NCBI GenBank assembly: GCA_950295325.1
Contig: OX485803.1
Span: 70,755,554 to 70,819,553, forward strand
DNA from: Polytrichum commune
Taxonomy: Eukaryota; Streptophyta; Polytrichopsida; Polytrichales; Polytrichaceae
Direction: 5' to 3'
DNA length: 64,000 nt
This document shows, in pieces, positions 10,560 through 21,552 of this stretch; the first letter of the stretch is position 1, and each line of letters opens with the position of its first letter. A model generated the notes under the pieces. The model made no database searches, was not told the DNA's origin, and saw only the letters and a program-made list of their open reading frames with translations. The translations under genes and the position numbers were made by a program.

Positions 10560-11829
10560 GCGTGATCCTAGAACTCACAACCCTTAGAACTTGCAACAAC
10601 TGCGATCCGAAATGCTTGATCCAAATCGTTGCACACATTGGAGGTTTACTAATGATATGAAAAACGATTGAGAGAAAACCCACATAGGAATCAACACCTT
10701 TGCAATTTCGACGACGTCGGTGATCTAACAAAGACATCAACCACTTGCAACCACAAAGAAACGCCACAAAGAAGTGATGGCCATTCCTCTTGCAACCCTA
10801 AGCAAGTAGTGGGCTTGCTCTCACCTCAACCACCCCTTCCAAAACCCTAGTACTGCCTCTCTCCATACACACATGGATGAGATAAGAAAATGAGGAAATC
10901 ATTCATCATAGTTTCATCCAATATAAAATGTTTATCCCATAAAGTCTAGTGACCCCACCACACAAGTACAAATGTCATGTATTCTCTAGTGGTCCTCCAT
11001 ACAGTTTCTACCTATGAATTATAATTTGTGTAGCATATGTATACGTAGTACAAAAATTCAACTTTATGCCCTTTTGAGCACTCATGTATACTCATATGTG
11101 TGAAGAAAGATGCACCCCCAGGATTGGCAATTGGAAATGTCCAAACTTCATGCATAAGTCCAAATATACCTAAACCCTAGTTTGTACTAACTTTGAAGTT
11201 TGTGAAAAAAGAAAAAGAAAACAAAAGAAAAACAATCACAAATATTCAAAGAACAAATTGTCCTACAAAGCCAAGCAATTTATGTTATCAAAAAATAGTT
11301 TCAAAAGAAGTACACCGTTTTTGGGAGACACTATTATACGTTGAGTTTTATAGAGTAGATAGATAGGACATATAGACGCCAAGAATGTATAGGTAGGTGG
11401 CGGGGGAAGGTCCGACATCATGTGTCCAAAAAGAACGGTGTATCCCATAAAGATACTTGATTTTTGTCATGCCAACCCAAGTTATTCTTCTTCCTTTCAA
11501 AATTTCAATACATCTAGTTCTACATAACAAGTTGTTCATTCAAACATCACAAGGTGTTGCAAGGCAAGCTTGGACTACCTTAAAACCCACATCCACTTGT
11601 ATGAGCAACCAATTCTCCATAGTGTCCTTGAAGACCTTGAATGACTTGCTCTGCCACATCCTTTACCTCCAGACTAACTTAGTTGGATACATAGAAAACA
11701 GAAATTCTTAAACCTCAAAAGGAATCTCAAAAGGTGTTTTTTAAAATTATTATTATTACTATTGTTATTAGAAGAAAATCAAACATTTATTTAAATTTGA
11801 GAACAACATACAAGAATAGTTGCCATCGA
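10560..11829. other. Spacer without recognised feature
   Basis: No gene, RNA gene or clear repeat seen. ATT/ATA-rich stretch near 11740-11770. Confidence 0.45.
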
Positions 11830-12012
11830 GATGACTTTAAACTACTGGATGATGGTGGAGAGATACCCAAATCTCAAGGAAGAGGTTGGCGGTTCGAATC
11901 CCGGCTGTGAAATCTCCTCTCTACTTGACGGAAATCTTGCCAGGTGGTCAACTGCCTCCTGTGCTTTGGCATTGGCCTGTCGGCCTTCTGTCTCAAAAAA
12001 AAAGAAAAAAGA
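11830..12012 (+). mobile_element. tRNA-related SINE-like sequence with A-rich tail
   Basis: A perfect RNA polymerase III B-box (GGTTCGAATCC) lies at about 11890-11902, a weak A-box-like segment lies ~40 bases upstream (near 11848-11866), and the unit ends after GTCTC in an A-rich tail (11996-12017). No cloverleaf can be drawn with confidence, so this is a SINE or tRNA-derived pseudogene rather than a tRNA gene. A target duplication was not located. Confidence 0.5.
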
Positions 12013-12106
12013 ACAAAAAGGCCCGGAATAGGGAGGATTGCAAGCACCGTAAGATTTTGAAGTTAATCACAAATACTAAAATTACATTCTTTATGGAATG
12101 CTATTA

Positions 12107-13830
12107 CAGTCCAACCTCGTTAGTATGACACTCGTTTATACAAAACCTTCGGTATTACGACACATTTTTGCACAACCAAACTTTTTAGTTCAAAACTGCC
12201 TCTTTTATATATTGACTATGACACTCGATAATACAACATTTAGAATCTCCGTTGTGTCATATTAAAGAAGTAATTAATGCTAAAATTCTTTTCATCTATT
12301 TTATGTACATCTAAAATACATCCATTTTCACTTGGGAACTATTTGGGAATTTCAAATGTTATTGTTGAGAACTCAATGATAATAGGGTTACTAGTGTAGA
12401 ACGGACTTGGTTAGGGTTAGAGTGGCCTCTTTCCTACTCTTTTGTCAGATTATGAGCTTGAAGATGTTTACAACATGGATGAGACTGGATTGTCTTTTAG
12501 AGCACATCCTAATAGAACACTAGCACAAGGAACACAACATTCATCAAAATGAGAGTTTTCCAGTGAATTGAGAGTACATAAAGCAAACTATTAATCCAAG
12601 AATGAAATGAAAACCACTGGAAAGTTGTAGAGTACAAGTAAAAAAAAATAACATTTGATTTTCCGCTGTAAATTCCGCCGTAGTTTTCATTAAATGAGAG
12701 TATGTTAAGCTGGGAAATCGATTCATTTAGGTCGACTCAACCTAAATTGACAACATATTGTCCTCATTTAGGTCGATTCAACCTAAATTGACTAACGTAT
12801 TGTCCTCATTTAGGTCAACTCAACCTAAATTGACTAACATAATTGTCCTCATTTAGGTCAACTCAACCTAAATTGACAACATAATGTCCTCATTTAGGTC
12901 GACTCAACCTAAATGTGTCGATTTCCCAGCTTAACATACTCTCATTTTAATGGAAACTACACGTCTGAAGTATAATCTAGTATTTATCAACCTAACATGA
13001 CTTTTAAGTGTCCAAATGGCCAATATTATTTTGAGAGGATCCCACTCTCTCAAAATATTGAATATTGTGTTAAGGGAAGGTTAAGGGTCGGAAGTTACAG
13101 AAGGAGCGTGTAACACTTGCTCTTGTTGTTAATTCAACTGGGACTGATAAGTTGAAGTTGCTTGTGATTTATACGTCTAAGCAACCACAATGTTTTGGAA
13201 GGTGACAACCTCATGAGTATGTTCGGAGGCACTCAAGTAAAACAACTTGGATGAAGGCGGATATATTTGAAGCTTGGATTTTGCAACTCAACAATCAATT
13301 TAAAGGCTAAAGTCAAAAGGTGACTATGATTTTGGATAATGCATCTTCACACGTTGTTTTACTGCCAAAGTTGGTAAGTCTTGTGGTTTTTCAACCTTGG
13401 AATTGAGCAACATAACTTTGGTATTCTTTCCTCCCAATGTGACAAGCGTAGTTCAACCTTTGGATCAAGTTATAATAGCATCTTCCAAAATTCAGTACAA
13501 CAAGAAACTTTTGCAGTGGGTTTTATCACAATATGATGATGCTAAATCGAAGGACTCAAAGAAGGTGGTGCCCAACAACAAACATGCTATCATGTGGAGT
13601 TATGAAGTATGGAGTGAGTTGGATGCACATATAGTCAAGAATTGTTAGAGGATGATGCATATTGCCTGCAACATGGAATGTCAATTTTACCCTAGTTGAT
13701 GAAAAGGAGAAGAATAATATGCAAGAAGAATCAAATGATCCTGGTGCTCTAATTTCAAAGTTGTGATTGGGTGATGATATGTCAATTGAGACTTACATTC
13801 AGATGAAAGGGTAATAAATCACTGAGCTAG
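12107..13830 (+). pseudogene. Broken Tigger/pogo-type DDE transposase element
   Basis: The left terminus CAGTCCAACCTCGTTAGTATG preceded by TA fits Tigger/pogo elements. A DDE_1 (CENP-B/Tigger) transposase follows in pieces: DVYNMDETGLSFRAHP with the first catalytic Asp at about 12478; ERVTLALVVNSTGTDKLKLL from about 13101; TMILDNASSH with the second Asp at about 13333; NVTSVVQPLDQVIIASSK with the third Asp at about 13462. The N-terminal helix-turn-helix DNA-binding part is not recognisable. The reading frame carries at least three stops and a frameshift near 13400, and it is split by about 530 bases of foreign sequence containing the MITE at 12680-12960. The right terminus was not found. Clearly inactive. 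Confidence 0.75.
12680..12960. mobile_element. MITE nested in the Tigger transposase, with five internal palindromic repeats
   Basis: Inverted arms 12680-12721 and 12918-12960 match except for one substitution and one indel (core GAGAGTATGTTAAGCTGGGA). Between them are five head-to-tail units of 41-43 bp starting at 12724, 12765, 12807, 12850 and 12891. Each unit contains the small inverted repeat ATTTAGGT..ACCTAAAT. The insertion splits the transposase frame between TLAQGTQ and the VKGRKLQKERVTL block. A further hairpin, TATTTTGAGAG/CTCTCAAAATA, lies just outside at about 13027-13065. Confidence 0.75.
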
Positions 13831-14384
13831 AATTAAGTATTGATGAGTTGGTGGATGCTACTTTGGGAATTAATTAATTAATTAATTTTATTAGAAAACT
13901 ATTTTCTCAAAGAATGATACTCTAAAATATGTTATTAGCAAATGGCTATATTTGATTTTATTATCCATAGACAAATTCCATAACCTTAAATCTTCTGAAT
14001 TTGAACATGTTTTTTGATCTTCCTTGAGCTCAAAATAAACTTCAGTGCTCCATCAAAAATAAATAATGGAAACTTCTATTTTTTTTATTAATTTCATAGT
14101 CAATTTTGTGAAGATAAATAAAATTGTCATGATGCAAATTACTTGTAAATTTCAGCTACTTCTATATACCATATACAAAAAATATTTTGAAGATTCATTT
14201 TTGTGAAGAAATTGAAATTTTTCTTTAAAAGTCATGTTCTGAAATGCTTAAAATTTAAAACATAAATAATTAAACTCAATATGCCATTTTTCACTTTTTT
14301 TTTATTGTTGATGCTTCGTAGGGTACAACTGATTTGAGTGGTCTAGTTTACCATGCAACATATTGGCACCCATAAGCATCACCC

Positions 14385-14720
14385 AGGGGGTGGACTCTTC
14401 AATTGGAAACCTGAATGACGTGTGTAGGTGACTATTAACATAACCCCCTATAGAAAATATACGAGGATTTTATAGATAAAAGAATTGTATAGTATTCACG
14501 GTAAACTAGAAAATACACTCATGTGATTATACAAAGCTCATCAATTTAATGTGATCAATGACGACTTCACTACATACACAAAATATAAACCATGAAATAA
14601 ATAGGTTTCATATACAATCCACTTTCACTTTTGAGGCATGCAAAACGATCTAGAAAAAATCCATAGTATACTTATTAGTTTAATATGAACCAATTTGACC
14701 TCTTATTAATAAAGTGAAAC
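14385..14720. mobile_element. GGGGTGGACTCTTCA family, partial copy
   Basis: Starts with GGGGGTGGACTCTTCAATTGG and follows the copy at 56711-57277 in the same orientation (GGAAACCTGAATGACGTG, ACTACATACACAAAATA, ATCCACTTTCACTTTT). Similarity fades after about 14650 and the part equivalent to the open frame is missing. Confidence 0.5.
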
Positions 14721-15599
14721 CCCCTTATGATAAATGCATAATCATGTGCATCCCTTGCTTATTTAGTTGCCAAGGTGCCACCTTGGGACCTACCCCCAAC
14801 TCCGTGGAATGACCTGCCAAATTTACGTCTCATCCACTAGGAGCCACCAGTATAAGTGGCACAATTAGAGGTTGGTGGGCCATGAATATAGTGAACTGCA
14901 GGATATGGAAGGTAAGCCTTAGGTATGTCCACCTGCTACGTACTATCATGGGCTGCCACGTGACTTCATTTTGGCAACCACTAGTGATTACCTTAGACCT
15001 ACGTGCACCTAGTTACTATATTCTTTACTATCCATACTACCAACATGCAACCAACCCTCATGGCATTAACATTTTATAAGTAAATGCCAATGCTACCTCG
15101 ACATCCCAACAGTTGATTAATGCTATAAATCTCCATGCTAGAACTCACACTCGAATTATCACACAACCATGATGCATCATGCCTTTACACATGATGGTAG
15201 TCTATAAGGCCTGAGCCCAGAGGAGTCTATTCCACGAATAAGGACCCTCTCCATGGCAAAGCTCGAGGGCTGACCTTTATTTGCAACAAACCAGGCTAGA
15301 GAGAGGACCTTTTAAAATGTAGTGCATCCAAAATGGATATTATTAAGCACTGCAAACAACCTCCCGGAAACTTAGAAGACGATTACACACTATAAATGTG
15401 CCCACATACATTATAATAATAAAGAAAAAATTGATGAGAGACAAGTCTAAGATTTCTTTCATTTCATTTCATTAACAATTATTATTATTATTATTATTAT
15501 TTTACTGAGGGGCGAGTTTTGGATTTAAGAATATTTTCTAAATAATAAATGTGTCAATTGGGCTTCGGCTATTTCAATTCATTTGATTTGATTTACTTT
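14721..15599. other. Spacer upstream of the LBD region, with (ATT)n
   Basis: No gene seen. An (ATT)n microsatellite lies at about 15479-15502. Base composition shifts sharply to GC-rich at about 15605. Confidence 0.5.
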
Positions 15600-15604
15600 G
15601 CCAG

Positions 15605-16250
15605 GTCATCGTAGGAGGGGAGCGACCCCCCCCCCCCCCCAAAGCCCAGGAGCCGCAGAGGAGTGACGTCGTAGGGTGAGCGGCAATAGGGGCCGCCGCC
15701 GGCCAGCGTCAGGGGGAGGTCTTAGGTGGCTGCGCGGGAAGGGGCTGCAGGCCTCACAAGCAAGCAGCGGCCGAAGCGGACGCCAGGGGCGGTGAACTTC
15801 GGCACCGCACAAAATGCCTCCCGGCGACTGCAGTCCTTCCGAGGCAGCAGCTCCGATTCGCCCTTTCGCTCGTTTTCCTTTCTCTCGCCGCTTGATTCCA
15901 TTCCGCTCTGGCCTTCTCTCGCTCTCTTTTTGGCTCTCTCGCTCGCTCTCTCACCGTCGCTCCAGCTGGCCAGCTGCACTCGGAGGCTTGGCCACGCTCG
16001 CAACAGGCAACCCTTGCTGCTGCTGGCTGCATCCGTCTAGTTAGTACCCTGCGAAGTTAGTACCGGCGCTTCGTCGCTTTTGTTCGGTCGCCGGCTGTCG
16101 GACATGCTCGCCGATTCCTCTGCATTGTTTTAGCCGCGTCGGAGGATGTAGGAAGCACGGGGTTTAGAGGAGCAGGAGCGTGCGGGTGTCTGGTGGTTAG
16201 TTGTTGGATCGTGTCTTTCTTTTGGTCAAGCGTGGGGTTGTTCGACTCGG
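15605..16250 (+). promoter_or_regulatory. GC-rich, CT-rich region upstream of the LBD gene
   Basis: After 15 kb of AT-rich DNA this block is GC-rich and rich in CpG. It begins with a 14-C homopolymer (about 15628-15641), and 15880-15965 is a CT-rich stretch (CTCTCGCTCTCTTTTTGGCT type) typical of plant promoter/5'UTR sequence. Several frames are open here on both strands, but they overlap, are low in complexity and encode nothing recognisable. I read it as the distal promoter or an upstream transcribed leader of the LBD gene. Confidence 0.45.
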
Positions 16251-16590
16251 ATCAGGTTAAGTTGCGGCGTTTTTTCTTTGCCGCCGTCACATCGAGATCG
16301 CAACGTCTGTAGGTTCTGAAGGAAATCGGAAATCGCTGGATGATGCGTGACGCGTCTCGCCGTCTGACGTCATTTTCTTTGGGAGTTTCACTTGTTGGCG
16401 AAATTAAGATATCTGGGAGTTTGTGCGAGGCGAGAGTAGTGCTCATTTCATAATGTTTCTGCTTTTTTTCTTAATTCACACACAAATGTCGCATTATCCT
16501 TACGTCTGAATTACATCTCGTTCTAGTTTTGTTTGCTTTGTGTGAAGCAAGGCAGTAATAGACATAGTTAACCCGCAGATACCAGGCAGT

Positions 16591-16615
16591 TCTTCTTCTT
16601 CTTCTTCTTCTTCTT
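16591..16615 (+). repeat. (TTC)n microsatellite in the LBD upstream region
   Basis: About eight TTC units followed by a T run, about 45 bases upstream of the candidate TATA box. Confidence 0.85.
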
Positions 16616-16660
16616 TTTTCTTGGCTGGGAAACGGCAATTTCAATGTTCTTCTCTCCTCT

Positions 16661-16668
16661 TATTTAAG
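16661..16668 (+). promoter_or_regulatory. Candidate TATA box of the LBD gene
   Basis: TATTTAAG lies in a CT-rich context about 140 bases before the first possible coding ATG (16804) and about 80 bases before an upstream ORF. It would place the transcription start near 16690-16700. No other TATA-like site sits closer to the coding region in a suitable position. Confidence 0.35.
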
Positions 16669-16744
16669 GTCTGGCATCAGTCGGACAAAGTTTTCTGTGT
16701 TCCAAGTCTTCGGACTTGGCCAACCATCTCAAGAGAATCCGAAG

Positions 16745-16807
16745 ATGCAGACGAATTCTCGCATGTTCTTACGAGACCTGAATTCGCTTGAACGCTGGAC
16801 AAAATGA
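16745..16807 (+). promoter_or_regulatory. Upstream ORF of 20 codons in the LBD leader
   Basis: ATG at 16745 opens a 20-codon frame (MQTNSRMFLRDLNSLERWTK) ending in TGA at 16805-16807. The stop overlaps the ATG at 16804 as ATGA, an arrangement that can couple or limit translation of the downstream frame. Its use depends on where transcription starts. Confidence 0.35.
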
Positions 16808-16837
16808 GTGGAGATCACTCGAAGGACGTTCAGTCAG
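16804..16837 (+). other. Candidate first coding exon of the LBD gene
   Basis: ATG at 16804 gives 11 codons (MSGDHSKDVQS) plus one base, ending at a CAG|GTTAAT donor after 16837. A matching acceptor, AACGCAG|AG, lies at 17142-17143. Joined, the phase is exact: the split codon gives Glu, then KKT, then the Met at 17155. This would extend the protein by 15 residues to 318. The fit could be chance (one in three), so the conservative start at 17155 is kept in the main entry. Confidence 0.4.
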
Positions 16838-17154
16838 GTTAATTGAATTTCCTTGATGTTTAAATGGCGATCATCATAATGTGGTGCTAAGTTATGCTAA
16901 TTATGTTGTGACTCCGAGCTCCCACGGAGTTCTGGCATTGTTCTCTTGCGACGCCTTGCCGTTTTCTTTGAGTACTCCTGGGATCATATTTAATGTGACT
17001 ACTTTAACTTATCTTACAGTCAATTAAGTTAATGCATCTCGACCAATAACTCTTCAGTTGCAAATTTATTAATCGATATTGTAGAGCTAAATGCATGTTT
17101 CTAAAGTCATTTTAGTGTGTAACTTCATATGTTGAGAACGCAGAGAAGAAGACT

Positions 17155-19259
17155 ATGGTAGGTGGTCCTGGACAATCAAGTATGACTACGAATATCGCGT
17201 GTGCCGCATGCAAGTACCAGAGGCGGAAGTGTGCTGCAGATTGTCCATTGGCGCCCTATTTTCCTCCCGACCAACCGAAGAAGTTTCTTAATGTGCACAG
17301 GTTGTTCGGCGTAAGTAGTATTCTGCGCATATTGCGCCATGTGGATCCTGACAGACGTGAAGACGCAGTGAAGTCCATTGTGTACGAGGCGGACACACGA
17401 GAAAAAGATCCAGTGCATGGCTGCCTTGGGGTTATCCAAGTGCTGCAAGAGCAGGTCAAGAAACTAAAGCAGGAGCTCGCCTTAGCCCGTGAACAACTTT
17501 ATCTATTGGAGCAACAGCAGCAAGCCTCCATCCTTCAGCCTTACGGGCATCATCATGGAGGCGGGCAGGGATACTACATCCCTCAGCAAATACAACAGCA
17601 ATTACACCAGCAACTACAACAGCAATATATGCCACCGCACCAGACCGGAAATTACCACAATCCGGCTGGGCAATCGATGAGCTTCCAAGAAATCGGTTCT
17701 GCAGAACCAGCATTTCATGATCATTCCAGGTGAGAAAAACACAGACACTATTTAGCGCTGGGCTGTGTCATGTATAAACCTGTAGGCCTGTCATCCAGCA
17801 CCTGCACAGTGTGTGTGAAGCATTCAAGCATTAACGAAACTTATGATTGGAAGGAGAGCTATGATCACCAACCAAATATGTGAAAATTGGACTTCCCTAA
17901 GTGATTCGAAGACTCATAACGCAATGTGAGTGTATGAATATTTGTGAAGGGGAGATGGCACCACATAGCCTCCATCAGAGATATCCATGTGGGAAACTAT
18001 GTAGTTACGTTTCCATGTCAGTATTTAGGGGCCAAGAACCTCAATTGAAGTTGTAGCTACCTACAGTGGATTTCACTTACGGAGGAATGGAAGTCAGAAG
18101 CGCAGATATAGACTCCGTGTTTTGAGTTGTCCGTGACCAGGGGCAGAAGCACTGTTGAATTTATTTTTTACGTTATAACCGTGAAAATTTAGGGACCTGT
18201 CACGGAACATGGATAGGGCAAGCTCCTGCTTTAATTTATTGGACGAAATGATAAGTTACAACATGAACTTGCCTTAGGATCTGCATGAAACGGCAGCAGC
18301 GACTGAAACCCAGTTTTAGAAGAGCTCTTGTTTCGACCTTCTGAACTTGGGATAAAACCAAAAAAATAAAGTTGGGCCAAATCTTTACCATTTCTACAAA
18401 ATGGTGTATCATCCTTCATCTGTCTTGAGTACAAATGCATAAAAAAAACGATAATTATAATTATCGTTCAACTGTCTTCCCAATTTCTATCATCAATTAA
18501 GTGGCTGGTTATTGTAAGCACCTTTTTTAAGTTGTACAGGTTTGGAGAAGGCTCATTTAATTCTTTTACTTATTACGTTGAAAATCATCACGTTCTCGTG
18601 TATACAACTATGCCTTGCAATTTTAGGTTTGTAAATCTCTTAAATTGTGAATGAACACCTGTTCTGGACCTAGTGTGGAACAATTCAAGTAGACCGGAGG
18701 GATCTATGCAATTTAGAAGCGCGGATGTATCTCCGCTTGTGAATCAGGTCTTCTTCATGTACTTGATCAAGGCTTCTCATGGAGAGTTCCGTTAACGTGT
18801 AACTTATGATTTGTCCATCGAGTGCCAATTGGAAGGGAACGGTTAGCATGGATTGTTTTACACAAATTGTATCTTCAATTATGTGGCTGGCTATTCTGAG
18901 CACCTTCTTTTACCTTGTGCAGGTTTGGAGAAGGCTCAGCAGCACTTCACAGTATGCTTGGGCAGCAGCTCAAAGTAGAGGCTGCCGACCCGTACAGCAG
19001 GGCGGTCATGAATTACGGTGCAGACTCTGGGCCGTCGCTACACGATGAGCACGCTTACGCATTTGCTGACCTTCAGAGGCGTAATTATCATAATCCTCTT
19101 GCCGAGCCTCAAGTAGGCCGCCACGTCGATCCGCTGAGATCTGAAGCAGGTTTTCAAGCCTTGGATTCACTATCCAACCAGCCACCACACGTTTCTGAAC
19201 ATCTTGAGCTCCGGAACGCTGGTGTCCATTTATCCCTTACGAATCAATATTCTCTCTAG
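17155..19259 (+). CDS. LBD (LOB/AS2-domain) transcription factor, class I, LBD22/27-like
   Basis: Plant-specific nuclear DNA-binding protein. Exons are 17155-17729 and 18923-19259; the junction AG|GTGAGA to TTGTGCAG|G restores an Arg codon and yields 303 residues. The LOB domain has all three parts. The zinc-finger-like motif CX2CX6CX3C uses Cys 16, 19, 26 and 30 (CAACKYQRRKCAADC). The GAS block (FGVSSILRIL, residues 51-60) leads to the conserved Pro in DPVHGC (86). A complete LX6LX3LX6L coiled coil uses Leu 97, 104, 108 and 115, marking class I. The CKYQRRKC and DQPKKF wording is closest to what I recall of the LBD22/LBD27 subgroup. Residues 118-165 are Gln/His-rich, and the exon-2 tail is not conserved in families I know. 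Without splicing the frame stops just after the donor. An alternative 3' exon exists at 18540-18654, and an additional 5' coding exon is possible. The dirigent gene lies tail-to-tail downstream. Confidence 0.9.
18449..18468. repeat. 20-bp perfect palindrome in the LBD intron
   Basis: ACGATAATTATAATTATCGT reads identically on both strands. It lies just upstream of the alternative acceptor. It may be a cruciform-prone AT palindrome or a symmetric protein site; no family is assignable. Confidence 0.7.
18540..18654 (+). other. Duplicated acceptor and alternative last exon in the LBD intron
   Basis: About 380 bases before the main exon-2 acceptor the intron holds a second copy of the same region. 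GTGGCTGG.TATT.T.AGCACC, a pyrimidine-rich stretch, CAG and then GTTTGGAGAAGGCTCA occur at about 18501-18556 and again at 18881-18939. Splicing exon 1 to 18540 keeps the frame (RFGEGS as in the main exon) and then reads 32 different codons to a TGA at 18652-18654, giving a 229-residue protein with a different tail. It may be a functional alternative exon or a decaying duplicate. Confidence 0.5.
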
Positions 19260-21552
19260 CAATCTATTGAGTCAAGTTGATTTAGTAATTGAAGTGATGA
19301 TCTATCGGAGTTTAAGCTCACCGGATATTTCAACTAATATGTTGAAATATCTGGGCGTTTTGTTAGTAGAGACAAACATTTTTTTACACTTCAATTACAA
19401 GAGTTCTTTTCGCAGCTTCTTTGATGTACGCTCTCGCGAGCTTGAGTTTAGAACAAAAGCAGTTGGGATCCTAATTGTAGAATAGAGCGTTTTGATGGGC
19501 AAAGCTCTCATTTGTCAATGTTTATTATCATCTGAATACACAGGGCTCTCATTTGAACTGGTCCTGGAGGATTTTCTCTCAAGATATCTATTATCGTCTC
19601 ATTCTCGCAGGTTCTCACTGAGTCACTTTAGCTAGGTGCTGTCTATCCAGGTCGACATTCATCTTGGTTTGTCTGCCACTGTTTTTAACCCTTCTCTCAC
19701 TTCGTATACCTTCAGATTGATTTGCGTGGTACATGGTACTTGCCAGACGACCGTTTCATGAAGGTGGGAGACCCCATTCCACCCCACCCCCGGCATACTT
19801 CCGGCTCACCTTTCATTGTTTCAGAATGCCGTCTATGCTTGTGGATTGCATTCAATCTCTGTTGTCCGATGCTTCTTGAGATTCTATGTCATCATATGTG
19901 AAGCTGAGAACTCCACATGCTGAAGGGTCCAGGATTTATGGAGAGAGTACGTGCTGTCCGCCACACGTTTCTGAGAGGCGACAGCGCGTTAATTCATCTT
20001 GTGTAAAACTGTTGTTGAGAAGGTACGTACCGCTGAACTTCATTCAAGATAACACTGGTAAGACTATATTCAGGAATCTTGATTGATCGCAGCTGTTTCA
20101 TCGTTGTGCCCAAGTTACGAGCTGGTTTAGGCCCCGTCTAGGCGTGGTCGTGGAGTTAGTTTAGGCGTGATGCATGTACACTGCAGACAGGAAGAATGTC
20201 CCCTCTGCCTTCCTCATCCCTCGTTCTCACAAGGAAATCTACCATTCAGGAAATATCTATTTAAGTGGCAAAACCTGGTGAATGGAGCCTATCCACAAAG
20301 TTTTGTTCACTTAAGCATATGTTTCGCTAGCTGGTACATTGCCCAAAATTCCCAGACATGTGTCTGGTTCCCCTAGTGCGAGTGTCAGATGTCTCAAACT
20401 AACGTTAATCGTTTTCACTATCATTGAGACGCCCTAAAGAACTTGCAGTAAATGGGATTATCTCATGTTTAGGAAATCGAATTAAATTCTATGTACAGTG
20501 CTAGAGGCTACATTGAATACTACACGTTACAAAGAGTGGGCAAAAGTCCAGTGCATAAAGCTTGTTTCATTGGCTTAAAAAAAACAATTCAAAAGAAAAA
20601 TGTCTAGCGCTAATGATCATGCACTGGTTATTGAAAACTACTGCTGTTTGACAAGTGAACATTTGTGCAGTCCAGAAGGCAGTATGTTTTTTTTTTCCCC
20701 TAGTTTGCAACCCACTTCACTTGTGACTTAGAATGTTGAATTTTGTAGCAAACCGCCAGATGATTTTGTCACAGTAATATAGTACGGGTATAGTACGTAT
20801 CAAAACTCGAATACGCTCTATACAAAGATACAGAACTGGTCATCTGTTTCTCGAGGGCAATATTTGACTGCTGTAGATAGGAATCCAGAAAGTAGTAACA
20901 CTCAGAACGAGATTCTCTTAACTGTTGGGTCATTTCTCATAAAAACTAAAATAAATTAAAATAAAGGAATTTCTGCAATTGTTTGAGTCACAGAAGGCCA
21001 CCTGAATTCAGCTTTGGAGATTGCACTGACCGTGGGAAATGCAGGTGCTCTCCTTGTAGGGACATAGCTATGTGGATGAAGTACGTACCCAAAAAGGAGA
21101 CCAAAGCATGTCACAAACGCGAATGCGCAGCGCCCTACCCGGCATGCTCTTATTACATGTGATACTCCAAGAAGGTGCCCATGTTCAATACATCTTGTAG
21201 AATTCAAAACTCTGTATATTCATAAGTTGTCACTGCTTATACTTTTGGGCCAGTTCATGAAACTTGAGAGCAATAGCAAAGCGGATTTGAAGATACCAGT
21301 GTGTAGAATAAAAGCATCTCATCCGAGAGGTCCTGGACCTGATGTTGCCCTCTAACTCACATGTACAGCGAGCAACGCATTAGCGCTCCCTGTAAGTCCG
21401 GTAGCATCAAACTAAATCATCAGCTAATTTGTCCAGCATATGTAGTTGTGATCACTCATCTGTCGGCCAACGAGTTCAGCATCGTGTGAGGCGATCCAAG
21501 CTTGACGTGGCTAGTTCGAGATGCACCAGCACAAGCATAATTAAAAGTCTTC
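19260..21552. other. Convergent intergenic region, LBD to dirigent
   Basis: The 3' flanks of two genes pointing at each other. No other gene is supported. It has a more balanced base composition than the repeat-rich flanks, and no repeat in it is shared with the rest of the window. It presumably contains both 3'UTRs. Confidence 0.5.

Noticed and set aside
11885-11905. Possible tRNA gene from a perfect B-box
   Set aside because: No acceptor stem or anticodon arm can be formed, and an A-tail follows; called SINE-like instead.
12724-12917. Regularly spaced palindromic units looking like a CRISPR array
   Set aside because: A plant nuclear context, no unique spacers of constant length, and the units sit inside MITE inverted arms; they are a minisatellite.
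15606-16044. Several overlapping open frames of 68-104 codons on both strands in the GC-rich block
   Set aside because: They overlap in several frames, are Arg/Ser/Leu-rich by composition and resemble no protein. GC-rich DNA has few stop codons, and the block reads better as promoter or leader.
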